From: Candidatus Nomurabacteria bacterium
GTDB lineage: Bacteria; Patescibacteriota; Minisyncoccia; Phycocordibacterales; UBA9973
Length of the DNA: 31,933 nt
NCBI GenBank assembly: GCA_023267245.1
Contig: JAHFNP010000003.1
Span: forward strand, 949-32,881
Reading direction: 5' to 3'
Position 1 is the first letter of the stretch; every line of letters starts with the position of its first letter. Under the pieces are notes generated by a model. It saw only the letters and a program-made list of their open reading frames with translations, made no database searches and was not told the origin of the DNA. Both the position numbers and the translations under genes were made by a program. This document shows positions 22,602 through 30,009 of the stretch, one piece after another.

Positions 22602-22910
22602 ATGGCAAAGAAGTTATATGTCGGAGGTCTGCCTTACAGCACGACCGATGATGAGTTGAAATCACATTTCGCTCAAGCTGGTGTAGTTACATCTGCAACT
22701 ATTATTATGGATAAGATGTCCGGCAGGTCAAAAGGTTTTGGCTTCGTTGAGATGTCCAACGATGAAGAGGCGCAGAGCGCAATTTCAATGTTTAACGGCA
22801 AAGACTTCGGTGGCCGAAACCTCACAGTTAATGAGGCTCGACCAATGGAAGAGAGACCACAAAGAAGCAATGACAGTGGTGGCTACAACCGAGGACGAAG
22901 AGACTACTAA
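22602..22910 (+). CDS. RRM-type RNA-binding protein
   Basis: 102 residues: one RNA recognition motif with RNP2 LYVGGL (5-10) and RNP1 KGFGFVEM (44-51), both with the aromatic residues that stack on RNA, then a short Arg/Gly tail (PQRSNDSGGYNRGRRDY). This layout is that of the glycine-rich RNA-binding proteins of cyanobacteria and many other bacteria, often cold-induced. It is a monocistronic unit with its own leader and terminator. Confidence 0.93.
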   Translation: MAKKLYVGGLPYSTTDDELKSHFAQAGVVTSATIIMDKMSGRSKGFGFVEMSNDEEAQSAISMFNGKDFGGRNLTVNEARPMEERPQRSNDSGGYNRGRRDY

Positions 22911-22920
22911 TAATTTTAGA

Positions 22921-22945
22921 AAAATCCCCCGACGGGGGATTTTTT
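22921..22945 (+). terminator. Terminator of the RRM gene
   Basis: AAAATCCCCC-gac-GGGGGATTTTTT, 9-10 bp stem with a T-run. Confidence 0.9.
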
Positions 22946-22995
22946 GTTGCCCTAAATACCAAATTCTGTTATATTTATCTAACTATTCTCATGCT

Positions 22996-23040
22996 CGCCC
23001 TGCGAAGCTCGTAGCGTTAGCGAAGATGCGAAGTAGGGCG
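22996..23040. repeat. CGCCCT...AGGGCG element with GCGAAG repeats
   Basis: CGCCCT (22996-23001) and AGGGCG (23035-23040) bracket three GCGAAG units and GTAGCGTTAGCG. Its right arm runs directly into the first tRNA-Ile fragment (GCGCGTG from 23038). Confidence 0.55.
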
Positions 23041-23091
23041 CGTGTAGCTCAGCTTGCCCCGCCTGAGAGCTAGGCGGGGTGAAGTAGAGCA
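23038..23091 (+). pseudogene. tRNA-Ile 5' fragment with a palindrome in the D-loop
   Basis: GCGCGTGTAGCTCAG (23038-23052) is identical to the first 15 nt of the intact tRNA-Ile at 23112. Then comes a palindrome, CTTG-CCCCGCCT-gagagct-AGGCGGGG-TGAAG (23053-23084), and then TAGAGCAT, again identical to the tRNA after its D-loop. So the palindrome stands where the tRNA has TTGG. The anticodon arm and 3' half are missing. Confidence 0.75.
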
Positions 23092-23111
23092 TAAGTTTAC
23101 AATTATATATT

Positions 23112-23184
23112 GCGCGTGTAGCTCAGTTGGTAGAGCATTCGACTGATACTCGAAGGGTCCCAGGTTCGAATCCTGGCACGCGCA
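23112..23184 (+). tRNA. tRNA-Ile (anticodon GAU)
   Basis: 73 nt cloverleaf: acceptor GCGCGTG/CACGCGC, D-arm GCTC...GAGC, anticodon stem TTCGA/TCGAA with loop CTGATAC (anticodon GAT), T-arm CCAGG-TTCGAAT-CCTGG, discriminator A. All stems pair fully. CCA is not encoded (ACAG follows), so it must be added by a nucleotidyltransferase. It is bracketed by partial copies of itself. Confidence 0.95.
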
Positions 23185-23194
23185 CAGAAAAGAA

Positions 23195-23227
23195 AACAGC
23201 TTCTCAAATTTTATTTGAGAAGCTGTT
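23195..23227 (-). terminator. Terminator of 23244-23858
   Basis: Perfect 15-bp stem AACAGCTTCTCAAAT and its complement with a 3-nt loop. On the - strand it is followed by TTTTCTTTT and lies 16 nt after the stop of the gene there. It may also end the tRNA transcript on +. Confidence 0.82.
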
Positions 23228-23243
23228 GCAACTTTAATTTTGT

Positions 23244-23858
23244 TTACAAAAAATTTTCACCAATTTCTTTCAATCCCCATTCCATTGACTTTTCATAGCC
23301 AACCGTATAACCCGTTTGAGGATTTATATAATTTGCCATTACACAAAAAGCTAAAGCGTATGGGTTCTGAAATTTAATGGATTGATCTTTTATCCATTTC
23401 TCACGAGTGTTATCTCTTTCAAAACCCTGTGTGACCAAACCTAAATTTAAGCTAAATGCTTCATCTACAACAGGATGAAAGCCAGATGTTGTGATTATTG
23501 GTCCGTCATAAAGACGAATACCACCACGCCACACAGAATCTTTTTCAAATTTTTCTTTTTCTTCTCTATTTTGTGGAGCTGTATTTATACGATCCTCATG
23601 TTCAAAAAGAAAAATTAATTTGTTCTGTGCATTTTTTAAATACCTTAACTTTTTATCTGTTTGATCGCTTGGTATATAGAAAGCACTTACTGAAGCGACT
23701 TCTCCTGATATAAACGAAGCGCATTGCCCTGTTCTTTCTGAATCAGAAAATCGTTTTTGAATATCACGGTTTATACTGAGAGCTACCCCAGCAAAGTGAC
23801 CAAGTTGTTTGTAAAGAATTACTGAATCTGCAAGCAGATTGGTGAATTTATTGTTCAT
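23244..23858 (-). CDS. Unknown protein in the tRNA-Ile/GIY-YIG island
   Basis: 204 residues, no recognised family, no signal peptide or clear membrane span. N-terminal helices (FTNLLADSVILYKQLGHF) are followed by a mixed region with GGIRLYDGPIITTSGFHP and a C-terminal WGLKEIGENFL. It is AT-rich next to the core genes. Own promoter (TTGCAT-17-TATATT), leader of about 38 nt and a strong terminator. It lies between two copies of the tRNA-Ile 3' end and opposite a GIY-YIG nuclease gene, so it may be cargo of a small mobile element. Confidence 0.7.
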   Translation of the reverse strand: MNNKFTNLLADSVILYKQLGHFAGVALSINRDIQKRFSDSERTGQCASFISGEVASVSAFYIPSDQTDKKLRYLKNAQNKLIFLFEHEDRINTAPQNREEKEKFEKDSVWRGGIRLYDGPIITTSGFHPVVDEAFSLNLGLVTQGFERDNTREKWIKDQSIKFQNPYALAFCVMANYINPQTGYTVGYEKSMEWGLKEIGENFL

Positions 23859-23903
23859 TTTGTTTAATTTTTAATTGTTTAAGGACTAAATTTTCTAAAA
23901 AAC

Positions 23904-23932
23904 AATATACCACGAAACCTTAACTTATGCAA
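23904..23932 (-). promoter_or_regulatory. Promoter of 23244-23858
   Basis: On the - strand: TTGCAT (23932-23927), 17-bp spacer, TATATT (23909-23904). Confidence 0.6.
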
Positions 23933-24014
23933 TTAGTCGAACCCGCATTCCAGTTCGTTTTTTTATAGATTTTATAAATATGTTCGAGCTTGGTATAATA
24001 AAGACATATAGAAT

Positions 24015-24323
24015 ATGTCCTGTTATGTTTACATGCTCAGAAGTTTAAAAGACAGCAGTTACTATGTTGGTATTTCTGAGAATCCAAATAAACGCTTGCT
24101 TGAACACAATAGTGGCAAGTTAAAAAGGACATCAAAAAATAAACCACACCAAATTGTTTTTAAAAAAGAATATTTAAATTACGAATTGGCGCGTAAACAT
24201 GAAATTTGGCTCAAAAAGAAAAGTATAAGTTATAAGGATAAAGTAGCTCAGCTTGCCCCGCCCGTAATGGGTGGGGTGAAGAAGGGTCCCAGGCTTGCCC
24301 CGCCTAGTTCTCAGGCGGGGTGA
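24015..24323 (+). CDS. GIY-YIG nuclease domain protein with a repeat-derived tail
   Basis: 102 residues. Residues 1-76 form a stand-alone GIY-YIG domain of the UPF0213/YhbQ type: YVYMLRSLKDSSYYVGIS, the Arg in NPNKRLLEHNSGK and the Glu in KHEIWLKKK. These domains nick DNA and occur in repair and mobile enzymes. From residue 77 the frame runs through a tRNA-Ile fragment and two palindromes (VAQLAPP, RLAPPSSQAG), stopping at a TGA in the last palindrome. The original stop was probably lost when that material arrived. TATAAT at 23994-23999 is the likely -10. Confidence 0.85.
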   Translation: MSCYVYMLRSLKDSSYYVGISENPNKRLLEHNSGKLKRTSKNKPHQIVFKKEYLNYELARKHEIWLKKKSISYKDKVAQLAPPVMGGVKKGPRLAPPSSQAG

Positions 24324-24342
24324 AAATCCTGGCACGCGCACC
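24243..24342 (+). pseudogene. tRNA-Ile fragments interrupted by two palindromes
   Basis: In order: GTAGCTCAG (D-arm start), palindrome CTTG-CCCCGCCC-gtaat-GGGTGGGG-TGAAG, GAAGGGTCCCAGG (variable loop and 5' T-stem), palindrome CTTG-CCCCGCCT-agttctc-AGGCGGGG-TGAA, then AATCCTGGCACGCGCAC (3' T-stem and acceptor end). All tRNA pieces match the intact tRNA at 23112 in the same order. The 5' acceptor strand and the anticodon arm are missing; the second palindrome replaces the T-loop. A G-U pair in the first stem keeps it paired. Confidence 0.78.
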
Positions 24343-24367
24343 AAATAAAAATCTGGCCATTTTAGGC

Positions 24368-24373
24368 TATAAT
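24368..24373 (+). promoter_or_regulatory. -10 of the P-type ATPase gene
   Basis: TATAAT ending 7 nt before the ATG at 24381. It overlaps an upstream in-frame ATG (24372), which argues against that start. Confidence 0.65.
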
Positions 24374-24380
24374 GGGTATT

Positions 24381-26945
24381 ATGAATTTTTCATTTTACGC
24401 GAATTCCAATATCGACAATACGCTCAAAGAACTTGATTCAAATCCAAAAGGACTTGGAGATGTTGAGGCGGTAAAAAGACTCGCGCAGTACGGTCCCAAC
24501 GCTCTCTCAAGCCGAGAGATGAAATGGTGGCAGATTTTTTTGAGTCAATTTAATACGCCCTTTATTTATCTCCTGGTTGGAGCGGCCTTGCTTTCGATAT
24601 TCTTAGGGCAATACCCGGACGCAATTGTTATTTTTGCATTCATCCTAATCAATTCATTACTCGGATTTAACAACGAATATCATTCGCATAAATCTCTGGA
24701 ACTCCTGAAGAAATTTATCGTCAATAAAACAAAAGTCCTTCGAAATGGGTTTGAGACTATTATCGAAGCTAAAGATCTTGTCCCTGGTGATATTTGTATA
24801 ATCGAAGCCGGAGATATTATCCCAGCTGATATCCGCTTTATTGAAACAAGTTCTTTGACTATAGACGAATCGATCTTGACCGGTGAATCCGTTCCGACAG
24901 ATAAAATCAGTGGAAGTATTACAGAGAAAGATATACCGATTTACAAGGCGAGCAATATTGGTTTCTCCGGCACAGCGGCGATTTCCGGCAGGGGGGTCGG
25001 TGTTGTATTCGGCACCGGTCAGAATTCCGCGATCGGCCGGATTTCTAAATTGACCGTCGAAACTTACCGTGAAAGCAGTTTTGAAAAAAATATATCGAAG
25101 TTCAGCAAATTTATTTTGAGGATGATAGTTATTATCATCACTTTGCTTTTTATTATCAATATAGCGCTCAAGAGCGGCAAAGCGAATATTTTTGAGATAC
25201 TTTTGTTCTCGGTAGCGCTCGCGGTTTCCGTCGTGCCGGAGGCTCTGCCTGTCGTGGTTACGATTGCGCTTTCCAAGGGTGCTATCAAGCTCGCCAAGGA
25301 TAAAGTCGTGGTCAAAAGGCTCTCAGCCGTGGAGGACCTCGGCAGTGTTGAGATTCTGTGTACCGATAAGACGGGAACTTTGACAGAAAATAAATTGACA
25401 GTCAGCGATATTTTGAGCGACACCAATGAGCAGGCTGTTTTTTACGCAACGCTCGGCAATACGATAACCAAGACCGGCGAAGAATCACTCGATGCATTTG
25501 ATATTGCATTGATGAAGTGGCTTCCTGAAGAAGATAAGATAAAAATGGCGCAATACGAAAAGCTTGACGAAATTCCTTTTGATCCGATCAGGCGCCGGCA
25601 CACAGTTTTGATAAAAAATAAAAATGAATGCATTCTGATCGTCCGCGGAGCGTCGGAATCAGTCTGGAATTTGTGCAAAAATCTTCCCGAAGAAAAAATA
25701 AAAGAAATGAAAAGTTGGATCGCCGAGAGAGGCTCGGAAGGCAAGCGAGTGATCACGGTCGCCAAAAAAGAAATAGACGACGGATTAAACTGCAAGATTA
25801 CCGAAGATGAAAATGGATTGGAATTCCTCGGCCTGATTTCATTCATCGATCCGATTAAAGACACGGCCAAGGACACCCTCGAGCAAGCCAAGCAACTGGG
25901 AGTAAGGATCAAGATTTTGACCGGCGACAGCAGGGAAGTAGCCGGCGCAGTTGCTAAAGCTGTCGGCTTGATTTCTGGCCCGTCTGAAGTCATAACCGGC
26001 GATGAATTTGAGAAAGATAAATCAAAAGAAGAAATGTTCGCGCTCGCGGAGAAATATAATGTTTTTGCCAGAGTTACTCCGGAACAAAAATATAAAATTA
26101 TCGAAGTTTTGCAATCGAAATATGAAGTCGGATTCCTAGGGGAGGGGATCAACGACGCCCCGGCTCTGAAACTCGCCAATGTGGGCATTGTGGTCAACGC
26201 CGCCTCCGACTTGGCTAGGGATTCAGCCGATGTTGTCCTCTTGGAGAGAAGTCTAAATGTGATCATTAAAGGCATCCGCGATGGCCGGGCGATTTTCGAA
26301 AACACAGTCAAATACATCAAGACCACTTTAGTATCTAACTTTGGCAATTTCTATACCTTGGCGATCGCGGCGATTTTTATTCCAGTTTTACCGATGTTGC
26401 CCGCGCAAATTCTTCTGCTGAATCTATTGTCAGATTTCCCGATGATCGCGATCTCAACCGACAATGTCGATGAAGGGCGTCTGCGCCGGCCGAGGTCTTA
26501 TCAAGTGAGAGAAATTTTATTTATTTCCATCATTCTTGGTTTAGTCAGTACTGTTTTTGATTTCCTTTTCTTTGCTATTTTTAATCACCCAATTCACCCT
26601 CAAATACTTCAGACCAATTGGTTTATCGGCAGCGTTTTGACCGAACTTGCGTTGATCTATTCCTTGCGCACACGGTTACCATTCTGGAAGGGTAGCCGCC
26701 CAACTACCGGTCTTATTGTCTTGCCGATCCTGGCTGGTCTTTCAACCGTTCTGCTTCCGTTCACGACATGGGGCAGGCAGTATTTTGGCTTTATGAAGCC
26801 GGAAATAAATTCGCTTATTTTAATTTTTGGAATAGTTTTAGTTTATTTCTTGACCACGGAAATTATTAAAGTTTTGTATTATAAAAATAAATTAAATCTC
26901 AATACAGATTTCGATCTTCCGGTTGGTGAACAAAAAATAATATGA
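24381..26945 (+). CDS. P-type cation-transporting ATPase, MgtA-like
   Basis: 854 residues from the ATG at 24381. Phosphorylation site Asp329 in DKTGTLTEN, actuator TGES, PEALP in the fourth membrane segment, TGD in KILTGDSREVA, and the hinge GEGINDAPAL (587-596), where the usual first Asp is Glu588. About ten membrane segments in the 2-2-6 pattern. The C-terminal region (SNFGNFYTLAIAA, PMLPAQILLLNLLSDFPMIAI) is closest to MgtA-type magnesium importers, but calcium-type transport cannot be excluded. Its stop overlaps the next gene in an ATGA. Confidence 0.92.
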   Translation: MNFSFYANSNIDNTLKELDSNPKGLGDVEAVKRLAQYGPNALSSREMKWWQIFLSQFNTPFIYLLVGAALLSIFLGQYPDAIVIFAFILINSLLGFNNEYHSHKSLELLKKFIVNKTKVLRNGFETIIEAKDLVPGDICIIEAGDIIPADIRFIETSSLTIDESILTGESVPTDKISGSITEKDIPIYKASNIGFSGTAAISGRGVGVVFGTGQNSAIGRISKLTVETYRESSFEKNISKFSKFILRMIVIIITLLFIINIALKSGKANIFEILLFSVALAVSVVPEALPVVVTIALSKGAIKLAKDKVVVKRLSAVEDLGSVEILCTDKTGTLTENKLTVSDILSDTNEQAVFYATLGNTITKTGEESLDAFDIALMKWLPEEDKIKMAQYEKLDEIPFDPIRRRHTVLIKNKNECILIVRGASESVWNLCKNLPEEKIKEMKSWIAERGSEGKRVITVAKKEIDDGLNCKITEDENGLEFLGLISFIDPIKDTAKDTLEQAKQLGVRIKILTGDSREVAGAVAKAVGLISGPSEVITGDEFEKDKSKEEMFALAEKYNVFARVTPEQKYKIIEVLQSKYEVGFLGEGINDAPALKLANVGIVVNAASDLARDSADVVLLERSLNVIIKGIRDGRAIFENTVKYIKTTLVSNFGNFYTLAIAAIFIPVLPMLPAQILLLNLLSDFPMIAISTDNVDEGRLRRPRSYQVREILFISIILGLVSTVFDFLFFAIFNHPIHPQILQTNWFIGSVLTELALIYSLRTRLPFWKGSRPTTGLIVLPILAGLSTVLLPFTTWGRQYFGFMKPEINSLILIFGIVLVYFLTTEIIKVLYYKNKLNLNTDFDLPVGEQKII

Positions 26946-27379
26946 AAATCACAACTAGCGCATTCGAAAATAATAAATCCATGCCGTCTTTGTACACCTG
27001 CGACGGCGTCAATATAAATCCACCCCTTGTTTTTGGAGATGTTCCAGGCAATTCGGAAAGTCTCGTACTGATCATGGAGGATCCGGACGCTCCGGCGGGT
27101 GTTTGGGATCACTGGGTTGTATTCAATATTTATCCTCTGAGCAAAGAAATAAAAGAGGGGAATGAGCCCTTGGGCCTTCAAGGCATGACTTCTTTCGGCA
27201 AAACCGGCTATGGCGGGCCTTGTCCGCATAGCGGCGAGCACCGCTACTTTTTTAAGTTATATGCTCTCGACACGATGCTTAATAACCCGGCCGGTTCTTC
27301 CAAGAAAGACCTCGAACGCGCCATGCAAGGGCATATTATCACCGAAGCAGAACTAATTGGCCTCTACAATAGAAAATAA
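26942..27379 (+). CDS. YbhB/YbcL family (PEBP/Raf kinase inhibitor-like) protein
   Basis: 145 residues, standard family length. Motifs SMPSLYTCDGVNINPPLVF, MEDPDAPAGVWDHWVVFNI and GPCPHSGEHRYFFKLYALD are the ligand-pocket segments of the PEBP fold. The bacterial function is unknown; members bind small anions or phospholipid head groups. ATGA overlap with the P-type ATPase gene implies translational coupling. No signal peptide. Confidence 0.93.
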   Translation: MKITTSAFENNKSMPSLYTCDGVNINPPLVFGDVPGNSESLVLIMEDPDAPAGVWDHWVVFNIYPLSKEIKEGNEPLGLQGMTSFGKTGYGGPCPHSGEHRYFFKLYALDTMLNNPAGSSKKDLERAMQGHIITEAELIGLYNRK

Positions 27380-27394
27380 AATATTAATATTTTA

Positions 27395-27403
27395 TGCTAA
27401 TCT
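27395..27403 (+). promoter_or_regulatory. Extended -10 of rsmI
   Basis: TGCTAATCT, an extended -10, ending 6 nt before the ATG at 27410. It supports that ATG over the in-frame GTG at 27404. Confidence 0.5.
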
Positions 27404-27409
27404 GTGTAT

Positions 27410-28093
27410 ATGCCTAATTTTTATGTAGTGGCTACGCCGATAGGGAACTTGGAGGATATTACCCTCCGGGCTTTGAGGGTGCTTAAGGAGGCAGATTTGA
27501 TCCTCTGCGAGGACACAAGGGTCACAAGGAAGCTTTTGAGCCATTATGAGATCAAGACTCCGACCGAGAGCTATCATACGCACAGCAAGCTTTCTAAAAC
27601 AGACAAGATTATCAAGATGCTCGAAGAAGGGAAAAATATCGCCCTTGTTTCTGACGCCGGCACGCCGACTATTTCTGATCCGGGAACTCTCTTAGTTTCA
27701 AAAATTTACGAGCATTTCGGCAATGAGATCAAGATCATTCCCATACCTGGCGCCAGCGCAATAATTTCGGCTTTATCGGTTAGCGGCATGCCGTCGTCAG
27801 AATTCGTATTTCTTGGCTTCCTGCCGCATAAAAAAGGACGAGAAACTCTATTTAAAGAAATAGCTGAATCAAATAGAACCATTGTTTTCTATGAATCAAC
27901 TCACCGCTTGATCAAAGCCCTTACATCCCTAGAAGAACACCTTTCTAATGATAGACAGATCTCTGTCGGCAAAGAATTAACCAAAATGTTTGAAGAAATA
28001 ATCAGAGGAACTGCCACTGAAATTCTTAAATATTTAGACGAAAATAAAGACAAAATAAGGGGTGAATTTGTAGTGACTGTTTCGCCAAAATAA
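27410..28093 (+). CDS. rsmI: 16S rRNA (cytidine-1402-2'-O)-methyltransferase
   Basis: 227 residues from the ATG at 27410. The typical start MPNFYVVATPIGNLEDITLR, the SAM-binding DAGTPTISDPG, PGASAIISALSVSGMPSSEFVF, and FYESTHRL identify RsmI. It adds a 2'-O-methyl group at C1402 in the 30S P-site. The C-terminal extension of E. coli RsmI is absent. The protein ends with FVVTVSPK, a normal family end. Confidence 0.96.
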   Translation: MPNFYVVATPIGNLEDITLRALRVLKEADLILCEDTRVTRKLLSHYEIKTPTESYHTHSKLSKTDKIIKMLEEGKNIALVSDAGTPTISDPGTLLVSKIYEHFGNEIKIIPIPGASAIISALSVSGMPSSEFVFLGFLPHKKGRETLFKEIAESNRTIVFYESTHRLIKALTSLEEHLSNDRQISVGKELTKMFEEIIRGTATEILKYLDENKDKIRGEFVVTVSPK

Positions 28094-28095
28094 GT

Positions 28096-28101
28096 TATAC
28101 T
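28096..28101 (+). promoter_or_regulatory. -10 of 28108, leaderless
   Basis: TATACT ending 6 nt before the ATG at 28108; TGACTG at 16-bp spacing is a weak -35 inside rsmI. Confidence 0.5.
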
Positions 28102-28107
28102 GGGAAA

Positions 28108-28311
28108 ATGAAAAAACAGAGAACATTATTGATACTGGGAATTTTTATTGCCCTATTGCCGTTCACCGGCTTTCCGAATTCATGGCGCAAAACTTTCTTT
28201 GTATTAGCCGGCCTGTCGGTCTCATACATCGCTTATCTGCTTTATCGAGAGAAGACAAATATGCAAGGCAAGATGCACAATAAGTCCAACACTTATACAG
28301 ACAATAGATGA
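28108..28311 (+). CDS. Small two-span membrane protein
   Basis: 67 residues with two hydrophobic segments (about 6-22 and 29-47) joined by a short loop (FPNSWRKT), then a hydrophilic Lys/Asn-rich tail. No family recognised. Its TGA overlaps the S41 peptidase ATG (ATGA), so the two are translationally coupled and may work together at the membrane. Its own -10 lies 6 nt before the ATG. Confidence 0.7.
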   Translation: MKKQRTLLILGIFIALLPFTGFPNSWRKTFFVLAGLSVSYIAYLLYREKTNMQGKMHNKSNTYTDNR

Positions 28312-29537
28312 ATAATATGCCAAAAAATTTAAGCAGGATAATTACGATATTTCTCGCGTGCCTAGTTATTTTGGCGTTTTTTCTTTCTGGAATTTATATC
28401 GGATTCAATAAAAAGCCGGAGATAGAAAAAGCCACTTCATTGCTCCACAAAGAAAAAGTAGATTCCACGACTGTTGATTTTGAGCCTTTCTGGAAAGTCT
28501 GGAACACTATAAATGAAAAATCTCCGGATACCAAGACAACTGATCAGGATAAAGTTTGGGGAGCGATTTCCGGACTCGCAAATTCATTGAATGATCCTTA
28601 TACTGTATTTTTCCCGCCGGAAGAAAATAAGCTTTTCAAAGATACGATCAATGGATCCTTCGGCGGCGTAGGCATGGAGGTTGGAATAAAAGATCATGTC
28701 CTGACCGTTATCTCTCCGATCAAGAATTCTCCTTCTTACAATGCCGGTATCAAAGCTGGAGATAAGATAATAAAAATCGGCGACGCTTTGACGGGTGAAC
28801 TCACTATAGACAAGGCTGTCCTTCTTATCCGAGGCGATAAAGGGACTAAAGTTAAACTGACAATATTGCATGAAGGAGACAGCGTTACTAAGGAAATATC
28901 GATTATCCGAGATGTTATTGATCTTCCGACTATTGATACGGAACTCCGAAGTGATGGTATTTTTGTTATCCGCCTCTACAGTTTTTCAAGTAATTCCGCA
29001 TCCCTCTTCCGTGATGCGTTGAGGAAATTCATCGAGTCCGGCTCGCCTAAATTGATCTTGGACTTAAGAGGCAATCCAGGCGGATATCTCGATGCGGCGA
29101 TCGATATGGCCAGCTTTTTCTTGCCGATCGGCAAGACTGTCGTATCTGAAGACTTTGGCGATAAGGCTGAAAAAACGGTATACCGCAGTAAAGGTTACAA
29201 TGTCTTCAATAAAAATCTTAAAATGGTAATACTGGTTGACCATGGATCGGCTTCCGCTTCTGAGATATTGGCCGGGGCTTTGAAAGAGCAAGGCGTCGCA
29301 AAACTTGTCGGAGCTACAACATACGGCAAAGGTTCAGTTCAGGAACTCGTAAATATTACTCCTGACACTTCTTTGAAGGTTACAATTGCTAAGTGGCTTA
29401 CGCCGAACGGCATATCTATTTCAGAACGTGGCCTTGATCCGGATGTGGCGGTTAAAATCACAGCAGAAAATGCCGACAAAAAACAGGATCCACAACTCGA
29501 CAAAGCAGTACAATTATTACTAGAACCTAGCCACTAG
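28308..29537 (+). CDS. S41 family C-terminal processing peptidase
   Basis: 409 residues. One N-terminal membrane anchor (residues about 11-32), a PDZ domain at roughly 115-205 (GVGMEVGIKDH, YNAGIKAGDKI), then the S41 protease core: LDLRGNPGGYLDAA, the catalytic Ser in HGSASASE (312-319) and Lys341 in YGKGSVQ, the Ser/Lys dyad. It trims the C-termini of exported or membrane proteins outside the membrane. The ATG at 28308 overlaps the preceding stop; an ATG at 28317 is an alternative start. Ends with TAG. Confidence 0.94.
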   Translation: MNNMPKNLSRIITIFLACLVILAFFLSGIYIGFNKKPEIEKATSLLHKEKVDSTTVDFEPFWKVWNTINEKSPDTKTTDQDKVWGAISGLANSLNDPYTVFFPPEENKLFKDTINGSFGGVGMEVGIKDHVLTVISPIKNSPSYNAGIKAGDKIIKIGDALTGELTIDKAVLLIRGDKGTKVKLTILHEGDSVTKEISIIRDVIDLPTIDTELRSDGIFVIRLYSFSSNSASLFRDALRKFIESGSPKLILDLRGNPGGYLDAAIDMASFFLPIGKTVVSEDFGDKAEKTVYRSKGYNVFNKNLKMVILVDHGSASASEILAGALKEQGVAKLVGATTYGKGSVQELVNITPDTSLKVTIAKWLTPNGISISERGLDPDVAVKITAENADKKQDPQLDKAVQLLLEPSH

Positions 29538-29554
29538 TCCATAGCAACTAATTT

Positions 29555-29998
29555 ATGAAAGTTATATTACTTAAAGATGTAAATAAAATTGGCAAAAAGT
29601 TTGATATCAAGGAAGTCAACGACGGCTTTGCGGTAAATTTCCTGATTCCAAAAAGACTGGCTGAACAGGCCACGCCAAAAAAGATCGCTGAGATCGAAGA
29701 AATGAAGAAGGGTATTCAAATCGAAAAGAAAATTCAAAATGATATTTTGAATAAAAATTTGGCTCAAATCGAAGGTCTGGAACTTGTGATTAAAAGCAAG
29801 GCGAATGATATCGGCCATCTTTTTTCCAGCATCCACGCGGATAAAATATTAGATAAAATGAAAAAGGATTACAAAATAGAAATCGCACCGGATTGTCTGC
29901 TTTTGGAAAAGCCGATCAAAGAAATAGGGGAGTACATGATTGGAGTTTCCGGCGGCAACAAAAAAGTCCTCTTTAAACTTATAATCGAGCGAGAATAA
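29555..29998 (+). CDS. rplI: Ribosomal protein bL9
   Basis: 147 residues. The N-terminal rRNA-binding domain MKVILLKDVNKIGKKFDIKE with GFAVNFLIPK, a central long helix, and the C-terminal domain GHLFSSIHADKI show bL9. It binds 23S rRNA near the L1 stalk. bL9 is reported missing from some CPR lineages, so its presence narrows the placement. It sits 17 nt after the S41 peptidase and 11 nt before the unknown gene at 30010. Confidence 0.95.
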   Translation: MKVILLKDVNKIGKKFDIKEVNDGFAVNFLIPKRLAEQATPKKIAEIEEMKKGIQIEKKIQNDILNKNLAQIEGLELVIKSKANDIGHLFSSIHADKILDKMKKDYKIEIAPDCLLLEKPIKEIGEYMIGVSGGNKKVLFKLIIERE

Positions 29999-30009
29999 GA
30001 AATCCCTTT

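Noticed and set aside
22738..23073. Alternative-frame protein overlapping the RRM gene
   Set aside because: It is a shadow of the RRM gene and runs through its terminator and the repeats.
23939..23967. Terminator-like CGAAC...GTTCG-T7 upstream of the GIY-YIG gene
   Set aside because: The stem is only 5 bp and no + strand gene ends nearby, so it was not listed as a feature.
22996..24342. CRISPR array
   Set aside because: The palindromes are few, irregularly spaced and not separated by uniform spacers; no cas genes are seen.
24372..24380. Upstream ATG of the P-type ATPase
   Set aside because: This ATG overlaps the TATAAT box, so the transcript would begin after it.
25442..26347. Long antisense frame (about 300 codons) in the P-type ATPase gene
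   Set aside because: Serine-rich translation with no start signals, typical of an antisense shadow of a conserved gene.
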